Origin: Lateolabrax maculatus
Lineage: Eukaryota > Chordata > Actinopteri > Acropomatiformes > Lateolabracidae
Length of the DNA: 64,000 nt
Reading direction: 5' to 3'
Assembly: GCA_031216445.1 (NCBI GenBank)
Contig: CM062206.1
Span: forward strand, 11,874,501 to 11,938,500
Shown here in pieces: positions 49,362 through 58,216 of the stretch; position 1 is the stretch's first letter, and the number at the start of each line of letters is the position of its first letter. Both the position numbers and the translations under genes were made by a program. The notes below the pieces were generated by a model that saw only the letters and a program-made list of their open reading frames with translations, searched no databases and was not told where the DNA came from.

Positions 49362-51340
49362 TCTCTTTCACGTTTCACTTCTTTCACTTCAGACCAGACA
49401 ATAATCTACTGCTGTTTCTGAACACAAAAATAGATACAGTCTGTGGTAAGGTATTCTGAAAAAAATAAATGTATGACTAAATGAGGTAAGTCTTCAAAAC
49501 GTTTGCTCACAATAGATTTTACAAAAGAATAATATCCAAGTGTTTCAGCAAAGCATCCAGTTGTTGTCGATTGTTTCTACCTACATGAATAAGTTTGTCT
49601 CCCTCAGCGGTTGGCTGCAAAATAATGGCATCACGGCTCATGAGCAGGAATGTATGAATTCCTGGATGGTGGCTTGATTTTGCATCATGCCTGATGTAAC
49701 AGCTGGGTGCTCACTGATCCAGCTGAAAGAGCAAGACCTTTGTCCTCATACAGGAGACAATCGAACCGAGCCCTGCGGGACAGGATCTATAACAGGGTTC
49801 ATTTAACCCACTGATAGAACTTGCAGAAGTGAGGTTTGCTAATGTGTTTGTGCTTTCACGTCTATATCCTATAATAATGTGTGAATTTTTTTGGTTTATT
49901 TCGTTTTCACCACTTTTGTTATTAATATACAAAAAGCAGGTATGAGCATCAACCAAAGCTATTGAACTGCCCACAGCTGCCTCATTGATTTTGAGAGCTT
50001 TCCTGCTAATGTCTGACTGAGGCCTACATAATTACATTTAGGAGGGGTGGAAGATATGACGATATACACGCCTACCATGGGATGATATAAATTTGTTAGC
50101 CATCAGAGATTATGTCATATGGTTTTTACCATGGCCGCTATCCCTATAGTGTCTCTGGTTGCATTAATGACCATATTGTATTGTAAGATTCTTGCATCAA
50201 TGTGATGAAGTGCGTCGATTTGTCAGGTATTTCATTTGCTGGGTTAGCCAAAACATTCTTCTTTGTCTTAAATAAACAGTTTCTCACTTGATTTCCCAGG
50301 TTTGTGGCGGTGTGTATTTTAAATGTCACAGCAACACCTCTCATACGGTCATCTCTATTTCCAAAAACGGCCCAATTATCATCACCGCTGAATACGCTTC
50401 ACAACTTCTAACACAATCCCTGAGTCAGTCAATGCAAATTAAGAACAACGCCCTCATAGTGAAGGAGAGAAGGGACTTTGATTGAGCCCTTGAAACCCTC
50501 GGTGTGGCCTGATTATCACATGAAAGAAGATGCCTCTTTTTCAAATCTGTGTGTGTGGCAGCGTCTATATCCTGTCCAACAACCATGAAAAAGATCAATT
50601 CATCGAGGCTGGGAGGGGCTGAAACTCATCAACTCCCCAATCCCTGCTGCTGATGGGATCAATGGCGCAGAGCTATCATGAGAATAGTTACATAAGGGAG
50701 GCTGCTCAGACTTGTCCAGTGTACTGTAATCAATGTTGAAAACCAGTTCAGCACATGAAAACACAAGGGAGGGATAAGGGAGTTTCAAGTATGGGGAGAA
50801 ACGTGACAAATGCCATGTGTTTTCACTGCACCCTCTGCTGGCGAATAACAGTAACTCCCATTTGGGCCTTTCAGTACTGGTAATTTTCCACCCTGCCACA
50901 GCAACACACTTTCTGGAACTGGATGTTTCTGGTTATTTCTAGTCTTATCACGTACAATCTTATGCCAACACTCCAACAGCATATATATCTGTATAACCTT
51001 ATATCACATTAAGCACAGACTGACTAATGAAGGCTTGTAAGGACTGGCCTATAACCACACAATACGCATGATACATGATACCACATGACACATTTGATGA
51101 AAAAAGTACTGCAAGCACCAGCAGCTTTGTACGGCAAACCACTAGGCAATCTACCAAAAAGAAACATGAACATAGGCCATCCAAGTTGAATGAGATGAGT
51201 TGGCTCTTTTCTATTGTTCGTCAATCACAAACAGCATATCATTGCGGCAAAGGGGAAGTAGATCCGGCCGATTCAACAGTATTCTAGTTTGATCCGGTTT
51301 GTTGGACCGTGCCACACACAAGTAAAGATTAATCCGCGCA
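49362..51340. other. Intergenic between the divergent coiled-coil gene and malat1
   Basis: About 2 kb with no supported gene. The 5' end of the minus-strand coiled-coil gene must lie here, probably with a noncoding first exon, but no promoter is obvious. The malat1 control region begins near 51351. Confidence 0.5.
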
Positions 51341-51350
51341 GCCGTTCCTG

Positions 51351-51358
51351 TGACGTCA
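51351..51358. promoter_or_regulatory. Full palindromic CRE upstream of malat1
   Basis: TGACGTCA, the consensus CREB/ATF site, lies about 360 nt upstream of the TATA box, inside CCTGTGACGTCAGCTGTTTT. It is a motif match only. Confidence 0.55.
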
Positions 51359-51694
51359 GCTGTTTTGACTGTTTGTGATCATGGTGAAATAGGTGGAAAA
51401 AGTTGTTTTTTTGATTGCATTTTACTTCACTGCTGTACGTTTCACACGTGTGCGATGAGATTATGACGATTACTCGCTTGTGGTCTTACTAAGACAGTTT
51501 GAGTAGGAGCACGTCTTCGTGTATTTACTGTGCACATAAGTTCCCCATTTATCATTTATTTCCCCACACTGACACAGTGAGTGAGTCCCAGCTCTGAGCT
51601 CGGCTCTGCAGACACAGTCAACACTGTAGGCGTTTTCTCCCATGCGGAAATGGGACTACTTCTTAAGCGGATGAAGACCTCCCCTCGCCGTAGC

Positions 51695-51718
51695 TGAGTC
51701 ACCCAAACAGTATAAAAA
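51695..51718 (+). promoter_or_regulatory. malat1: AP-1 site and TATA box, candidate malat1 promoter
   Basis: TGAGTCA (51695-51701, AP-1 consensus) is followed by TATAAAAA (51711-51718). A start near 51740 is predicted from TATA spacing. No coding frame begins downstream, and the unspliced noncoding block runs from here to the malat1 3' module. A second candidate promoter lies at 52354-52410. Confidence 0.55.
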
Positions 51719-52353
51719 GCGCTCGTGACGCCATTTCATCTCACACTGCAATGATGCGAACTTTTCGCGGTGTGAGGCGGCGCAGGTTAAACCGATTTTC
51801 GTTTTCTTTTTCTTTCTTTTAATACTTCGAGATTTGTTCGTTAGGAACGAAGACCTGTAGATTTGCTCTACCTAGATTGATATTTGTTTAGTTCTTGAAT
51901 TTGATTTGTTTTGAGTACAGTCAGTGAGCGTCAGGCCCTGGCTCGAACGCATTCAAAATGAAGATACGCGTCGTACTTTCTAGTGTCTCTTTCAGCGAGA
52001 CTTTTTGTCTTTAAGATTTTGTTTGATTAATAACGTTACGTTTCAACGGGCAAATGTCAGTGAAACTGAGCCTTGATCCGAACAAGAATCGTCGTTTTGT
52101 TTTTTTATTAGTCGACATTAGTTAACGTTAGCCAACCAGCCAGCTAACGGCAGGCTAGGCGAGACAAATATAGGCTCATGTTAACGCCAGGGTTGAACGA
52201 AGGTTTGGAGTTCGTCTCTTTAACTTGAAAATAGCCTAATTAATCTTATCCAGTATCAACATTACACATTTACGTGTTGTTTCTTTAAAATGAACCGAGT
52301 CCAAGTTGGTGCCTTTAATGGTCTGAACGGCAGTTGGCTCAAGAGGGGAGCCG

Positions 52354-52410
52354 TGACGTAGCAGCCCGTGAATGTTTTCTATTGGTTGATTTGAATAACC
52401 CGTGACGTCA
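52354..52410. promoter_or_regulatory. CRE/CCAAT cluster, possible alternative malat1 promoter
   Basis: TGACGTA (52354-52360), ATTGGTT (52381-52387, inverted CCAAT box) and a full CRE TGACGTCA (52403-52410) lie within 57 nt, with a further TGACGTG at 52611. The sequence after them (GAGCGGCCGCAAG) is GC-rich. CCAAT plus CRE is a common compact promoter layout; here it is downstream of the TATA promoter, so it may be a second start or an intragenic enhancer. Confidence 0.45.
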
Positions 52411-53316
52411 GCGGACAGAGATGGAAAGGGAGTGATCAGCGGAGCTACACCGAGCGGCCGCAAGTATTTTATTCCGTAAGCCTTTTAAAAACTGAAGGTA
52501 GACGAAGAAAGCCTAAAATAACCGTTTCATGGCACACTATTGTAATCAATAGGGTTGCTATTTTGAAATCAACAAGGCAGTGAAGTCAGACGGTGACTAA
52601 GATAGGCGAGTGACGTGGTCTTAAAGCAAACGCAATTAGCAGGTCTGAAGCAGATTTGTCAATATTGAACGACCTCTGCGGAGAAGTTAAGCTTTGAATA
52701 GCAAGAAGAATAATGTGGTAGCAACTAGTTATCAGTAATCAGTTATATCTACTATCAAGTAATAACTTAACAGACAGAAGCCCTAGTCTGAGACTAAATA
52801 GGACCTAAGTAATAAGACATGATGGTAAAAAGTCAAAACTGAACAGAATCAGCATGACTTAACAAAGATAAAAGATAATAGATAATGTTCGTAAACCAAA
52901 GAAGCAATCATTTAAAAAAAAAAAAAAAAAAAAAAGACAAGGTGGAACAAGGCCCGCTTAGGGCAAGTATCTTGAAACGCAATTAAGCAGATTAAAAAAA
53001 AAAAAAAAAAAAAAATATTATTCCTGGAGTTGCATTCAAGTGGTTCAGTCATTATGCAAGCTTCTTGGGGTTTAAGGTTTTAAATTATAGTATGTCATTA
53101 GACCAAAGCAAGAAAAAAAAAAAAAAAACTGCAGTTTTTAAAAAAAAAAAAGCAGAATGGAAGGAACCGGCTAATTTTACCAGAGCTGTTGCTCAAAGAA
53201 TCACAGGCTCAGATTCTAAATGGACTTTTTTGGTTTCAGTTAACTTTTTTTTTAAAAGAAATTTTCTTAGAAGACAGAAGATTTTTTTTTAATTTTTTTT
53301 TTTTTCTGGGGGGGAA

Positions 53317-53390
53317 AATGGACTGAGTTATCAAGGGGAGGAATGGACTTAGTTATTGTGAGGAAGAATGGACTTAGTTATTAGATGAAG
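53317..53390 (+). repeat. malat1: Three 25-nt tandem units with GGACT cores in malat1
   Basis: Units begin at 53317, 53342 and 53367, exactly 25 nt apart. Each opens AATGGACTKAGTTAT; the spacers differ slightly. GGACT fits the DRACH consensus for m6A methylation; use as a methylation site is inference. Confidence 0.75.
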
Positions 53391-53419
53391 ATCGCAGAAC
53401 CAGCGTGGAGCGAGGCCAT

Positions 53420-53530
53420 GGGACACGGGGAGGACCAGAGTGGCTCGAGGCAGGACAGGACCAGAGGGCGTAGGAGGACCAGAATGGAGCCAGGCAGGAA
53501 AGGACCAGAGGGCATGCAGGGGAAAGCAGA
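53420..53530 (+). repeat. malat1: Purine-rich GGACCAGAG array in malat1
   Basis: GGACCAGA occurs four times (roughly 53432, 53458, 53478 and 53503), with GAGGACCAGA and GGCAGGA spacers; the layout is a near-duplicate of a 44-46-nt segment. The purine-rich GAGGA-type motifs resemble SR-protein binding sequence. It sustains an 82-codon open frame that is probably not translated. Confidence 0.65.
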
Positions 53531-56500
53531 GGGGGCCCAAGAGAGCAGGCAGCAGCAGCAGCAACTGTCCACGAGTGTACACCAGATGGAGCCAGAGGCG
53601 CAGGGCAGGGTAGCAGCCAGTGGTCATCGCTGAAGCAGTTCCAACAGTTCCAGAGCCAGCCAGCCAGTGATGAGAGGGTGGGGAAAGGGAGCACAAGTGT
53701 CTTCTAGCTTCACAAGTTTAAAGCAAGGCGGTGGTTTGTATATTGGGTAGAGGTATCTGTAACATTCTCAGGTATCTAGTTTTTAAACCATATCTAGAAA
53801 CAACTGTTGTAGAACACAATTTCTCGCACAGCTTTCTCTTCCTCTTTTCAGGCAAGCCGTGTAAAGCGTTTTGTACCGTGGTCGCCCCTCCTGTTGTGCG
53901 CTGACATGAGTGTGGTGGTGTCTGCTGTGGTGAATGCCTTGATAGTGTGCTGGCGAGAGGAACATCTTATTGGACTTCTCGACCCCCTGCGATCAGAAGT
54001 AGTTCCCCCAGCCGGAGGGAGAGGCGGTCCTTTTGTTGTTCGATAGGTCATCCCCAAAGGAGTTTTCAGCACTGGAGTGTGAGAATGGATGGTCTCCAGT
54101 GCAGCCGATTGGTGTGTGTGTACAGCAACCCCTCCGTGCTTCAGCTGCGCATCAATGGTACAGATCAGCTACATCTACCTCTTAACCCGAGCAGTGAGTT
54201 AATGCATGAAATGTACATGTGGGTGTAACTATCCTGTACATTAACTCATCATTGCCTATGCTGTCTAGTATACAGTCATTTTTGAAGTCAAAAAGAAAGT
54301 GTATTGAAATGGTAGTATATCCTGGGTAGAAAAGATTTTGGGGTAAGGGGGAGGGGGGTATTTAAAACGTGTTTCGAGTTCTTCTTTCCACAGGCATGGC
54401 CCCCTAACGCTGATCATCGAAAGAATCCCCCTGTGCTAGCCGCTTGGTACAAGTTGAGCTCATCTTATTTACTATAGTGCTATGGATCGGGATCATGTGC
54501 ATCCCCTGCGGTTTTAAAGAGATTTAGGAAGGTATTTGGTATTCAATAAATCCATTAGATTCTTCATTTATTCATTCTACACTTTGAAACGTGTTTATAA
54601 ATGGGGGTTTTATGCACATGTTTTGGGTAATGGAGGGTGGGTTGTGGGGCGTTAATCAGTCTCTTCCTAGACTTCACAGCTCCATGTTACCCAACGTGAA
54701 ATGGCTTGAGTAGTCAACATCCAGGTGCACCCAACAACATTCAAGTGGACACTTTGCCTCGCAGGATAGCAACCTCAAAACTAGTCTCCTGATGTAGCGA
54801 GAAGCCCTGTTTTCCCAGGGAGTGTGGTAACAAGTCTCTTTACTAGAAGTCATTGTAATTCTGTACAGGCTTCAAGTTGCTTTTGTTGGGTTGGGAGGGG
54901 TTGTGTATTTGTGACCCTTGCAGATTAAGTTATATGGCCCGCCCTTCAAAAATCTACGTTCAAGTCCACGGCTACAGTTCATAAGGATGGAATCCCTCAC
55001 GTTCAGGCTTGCGGTATTTAAATGCTTCTTCTGGAAAATAGCTACAGTCTTTTATGAATTGTACTCAGTCATACAGTTGTGTCCTTACTAAGGCAGTATT
55101 GTAATGCCATAATTGTCTTGTAGTTTTGTACTGCTTCTTTTGGAGGGGTATTGTGGGGAGAGAGGCTTTTTCCTTTGCATTTTTCAGTGTGCTGTGTCCT
55201 GTGCGCTTTCCAATTCCCGAGACCATCAGGAACTCTCCTAACTCATTGTATGTACACGTTTCCTTGCGCATCGAGCATCACGTAAGGTCACTAAATGTGT
55301 CACATTTCTCTTAACATTCATTGTCTGGCTAAATGCCTCCATTGCAATTCCTTTGCAATTAGTTACTATGCCTTGTATTGACAATACAATGAGTGAACTA
55401 TCTGTAAAGGATTTTCTTATTGCATAATAAATGCATAGCTTGTTGTGATTGAATACAGTTTTGGTATGCATTTGTTCTTTTTGGGGGCTTGTGTGGGGGA
55501 GCTTTTCTTGTGCTTTTTCAGGTATGACTAAAGCTTGGAGCTTTGTAGAGCACGGATGTGACCTGGGCTCGAAAGACATCCTTTTCAAAGTGGAAATTGA
55601 AGGCAGATAAGTTGAATCCATCAAATATTGATGTTGGAAAACAGAATTCTCAACCCCCGAGGGGTCACTTATCTTGAATGGGCTCAACTGCCCTCATTGT
55701 TCTTGAAATGAAAGCAACTTGCTATACTTGACTGTAGAAATAGCACTGCTGTGCTTTCTTAACGAGTCTCTTGATAACGGGAAGATTTGATGGACCTTCA
55801 TTGATTCTGACGTTATCTGCAGTAAAGCATTTGGGTAAGGATAACAATAGTCAGTTCTATGATACTGTGAGGGGTGGGGGGGCATAGGGGTGTTTCTTGT
55901 CTGCCTCTTTGATCTTTCAGAACAGTCCAAAGGAAGAATGCAGTCTACCTAGGACAACACAAAGGAATCATCCTGCCCTTTGAAATCAACCAACACGCAG
56001 TTGAACAAGTGGAGTCAGGTTGTTTTTGTTGTGTATAGATTGGAACAATTAGCCCTCAGCTGCAAGCCCTTGTGCAACTGTGCAAGTGGCAGGCTGGTCA
56101 CATTAAATTTGCGTTCGTGCAACTGTGCGACATAATCAAAATTCAGTCAGCTGAGGGAAGCTGTGCATGGTGCAGCTTCAATTTGGTCTGACATGCAGCG
56201 CAAATGTGTTGCATAAGTTTATATTGTGCATTGGTTTTGGTCTGGGCGTATCCCTACACTTCTCTTCACAGAAATCAGAGTGCAAGACTGGTTCAAGCAC
56301 GAGTGAAGTCCTCTAACCTGGAGCATGTAGTAAGACGTTGGCTTAACTTGTCAAAATAAACTTCTGCAATGTTGTAGTTGACAAAATGACATCCTGGAAC
56401 TGGCTTTATGTTAACCTCAAATCATCAGTAACAATAATGCTTTACTAGCATATTCCTCTTTGGCCATGGGCCCTATTGCTTTGCATCTTAAACCATAAGA

Positions 56501-57685
56501 TGAGTAGAACTCGAATCTTTGAGTATTGTGTGGTGGGTGTTTTTGTGTAGATCACTCTTTGTTTCAGATCATTCTCGTCTGTCCGCTCCGATCTCGCCTG
56601 CCTCTGAATGCAAAGCCATCTGTGGAAGCTGTCAGCGAATATGAGTGTGGCCCCTGAATGAAGTACCAACCCCCTGTGCGCTTGAGCTTAAATCTGACCC
56701 CCCCCACCCCACCCCTCCGACGTCCTTCGCAGAAGCCCCGCTCTCTGTGTCTGTGTGCCTCTTTTTCTTTTCCCTTTGGTTTCTCAGGTCAAATTACCCC
56801 AAAATTGTCTTTATTTGTCATCTGGGATGGCCTAACCTCTGGAACACTGAGAATCCAGTCACATTAAGATCAAGAGCTGCAAGCTTGTTTCGCTAATACT
56901 GCATCACTTCAGTCTCATGGGTGCTAAGTTAAGTAATTTCGGTTCCCTTGATTTTTCTTTAACATACCATGGCTTTTAATGTGTAACTCAACATGTTGCA
57001 TGCACATCAGCTCTGCATAACATTTTATTTGTAATACACAACATAATGTTCATGAAGTCGTTGTCAAACATTGCAGTAGTCTTTGGTTAGGGTTTTGGGG
57101 GGGGCAACATTCTTCTCTCTTCTTTTCAGATTTCTCGTTCAGCTTAACTTGATACTGAGCCAGGCGACTTAAACCTCTTCAGGGAGTCATGGGAGGACTT
57201 GGTACAGACAGCCTCTAGGGTACAATCTTTAACACTTTGAAGAATTGAGCACCACTGAGAAAATAGCTGTGGTAAATGCTGCTACGCCAGTCGCGGTAAA
57301 CGGTAACCATATTGCCATGATTTATCATTGGATGAATATTGGTACAAGTGTTGGGTTTATGTGGGAGGGGGGTGGGGAGGCTTAAATTGTCTGTCTTTTT
57401 TCCATTACAGCTCTAAACTTGTCAAGAAAGCTGTCACTGTTCGTTTGGACCGTCGAGTCCTGCCGAATTGCAAAGGGAAAAGAGCTATGCGTATCACCAG
57501 GGATGCTGGTATCGTGGCTTTGTTAATGTGGATAAAAAGAGATCCTGGAATCAGTCATACACCAATACAGTGTCGTGGGGAATGCTGGGGATTGGGGAAA
57601 CCAGTTGTCTTTCTTCTAGTTTCAGGCTCGCGACCAACAGAAATCCCCATGTGGTGACAGGATAAAATAGCAGCCAGGTGTTGGG

Positions 57686-57769
57686 TTTTCTTTTCCTGGA
57701 GGAACAAACTTGGTTCTGTTCCTCCAGGTTTTGCTTTTGCCCTTATTACAGCAACAACAAAAAGCAAAA
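57686..57769 (+). ncRNA. malat1: malat1 triple-helix (ENE) element
   Basis: U-rich motif 1 TTTTCTTTT (57686-57694), stem CCTGGAGGAAC (57695-57705) perfectly complementary to GTTCCTCCAGG (57718-57728), U-rich motif 2 TTTTGCTTTT (57729-57738) and A-rich tract AAAAAGCAAAA (57759-57769). Motif 2 pairs completely with the A tract, including G-C and C-G, and motif 1 can lie in the major groove with its C opposite the G-C pair, as in the human structure. In MALAT1 this caps the 3' end and blocks decay. The A tract stops exactly at the first base of the tRNA-like module, where RNase P cuts. Confidence 0.95.
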
Positions 57770-57828
57770 GACTCCGGTGGTGGCACTCCTGACTTTGTCG
57801 GGACGGGGTTCAATTCCCTGCGGTGTCT
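57770..57828 (+). ncRNA. mascRNA (malat1-associated tRNA-like small RNA)
   Basis: Acceptor stem GACTCCG (57770-57776) pairs with CGGTGTC (57821-57827) except for a U-U at position 4. The anticodon-like arm CCTGAC/GTCGGG (57788-57793/57797-57802) closes a three-base TTT loop. The T arm CGGGG/CCCTG (57804-57808/57816-57820) has loop TTCAATT. The short D region GTGGTGGCACT and the tiny anticodon loop are typical of mascRNA and rule out a decoding tRNA. RNase P should cut before 57770 and RNase Z after about 57828, with CCA added later; the cytoplasmic product is about 60 nt. Confidence 0.93.
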
Positions 57829-57914
57829 TGCTTTTTAAGTATGCTGCAATGGGAAAACTGTTTAGTTATGTTTTAAATATGGGTTCATAACCAGCTTTTA
57901 TCCACTTTCTCATA

Positions 57915-57920
57915 AATAAA
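57915..57920 (+). terminator. Poly(A) signal AATAAA downstream of mascRNA
   Basis: CATAAATAAAAACTA lies about 90 nt past the mascRNA. It could serve unprocessed primary transcripts, as mature malat1 does not need it. Confidence 0.35.
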
Positions 57921-58210
57921 AACTATACTGGAACTCTTCTACGGGTATATGTCAAATGGTCACAATGTTGTTAGTCAGGTTTTGAATTGTATATCTCAGT
58001 CCTAGAGATCCTGATTGCTATTTATAGGGACATTCCACCTGACATCAAACGCATAAAGTAACTGCATAGAAACTCGGAGGTGCAAGACAGTGACAACACA
58101 TTGGACAAAAGCTGGAAAACAGGGTTGTAATTGAACCTTTGTCTTAGTGTGAATTGTAAGTTGTATTACAGTCATTTTAAAACAAACCTCTGGGTAAGAA
58201 TGTGTAAATC

Positions 58211-58216
58211 AATAAA
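58211..58216 (+). terminator. Poly(A) signal AATAAA, possible end of malat1 readthrough transcript
   Basis: ATCAATAAAACTGTCTTACT is a canonical signal with a downstream T-containing region, about 385 nt past mascRNA. Candidate only. Confidence 0.4.

Larger units (their letters stand above)
51740..57830 (+). ncRNA. malat1: malat1 long noncoding RNA
   Basis: The locus is identified by its 3' end: U-rich motif TTTTCTTTT, an 11-bp hairpin, U-rich motif TTTTGCTTTT, A-rich AAAAAGCAAAA and then a tRNA-like sequence, the arrangement that defines MALAT1. It lies 2.8 kb upstream of scyl1 in the same orientation, as in mammals. No long conserved reading frame exists across about 6 kb; the open frames seen are short and low-complexity. 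MALAT1 is a nuclear-speckle RNA; its 3' end is made by RNase P and protected by the triple helix instead of a poly(A) tail. The body shows poly-A and poly-U runs (52917-53014, 53115-53150, 53282-53306), a GGACT array (53317-53390) and a purine-rich array (53420-53530). The 5' end is inferred from a TATA box at 51711; use of a second CRE/CCAAT promoter near 52380-52410 would shorten it. Splicing or an internal AATAAA at 54545 could give other isoforms. Confidence 0.9.

Noticed and set aside
49362..51340. A neat1-like second lncRNA between the coiled-coil gene and malat1
   Set aside because: No second triplex or tRNA-like 3' module was seen on either strand here.
53349..53696. Open frames on both strands of the malat1 purine-rich array (82-116 codons)
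   Set aside because: Low-complexity repeat translation; no conserved domain, and the region lies in the noncoding malat1 block.
55238..55687. Minus-strand 149-codon open frame inside malat1
   Set aside because: No recognisable motif or splice context, and it is antisense to the lncRNA; length is within chance for a 6-kb region.
57328..57657. Plus-strand 109-codon frame ending near the malat1 triple helix, preceded by CCATTACAG
   Set aside because: It looks locally protein-like (Lys/Arg-rich) but starts in Trp/Gly low complexity and ends just before the triplex; no partner exon in phase was found.
57770..57828. Ordinary decoding tRNA
   Set aside because: The anticodon-like loop has only three bases, the D region is too short, and the sequence directly follows the malat1 A-rich tract.
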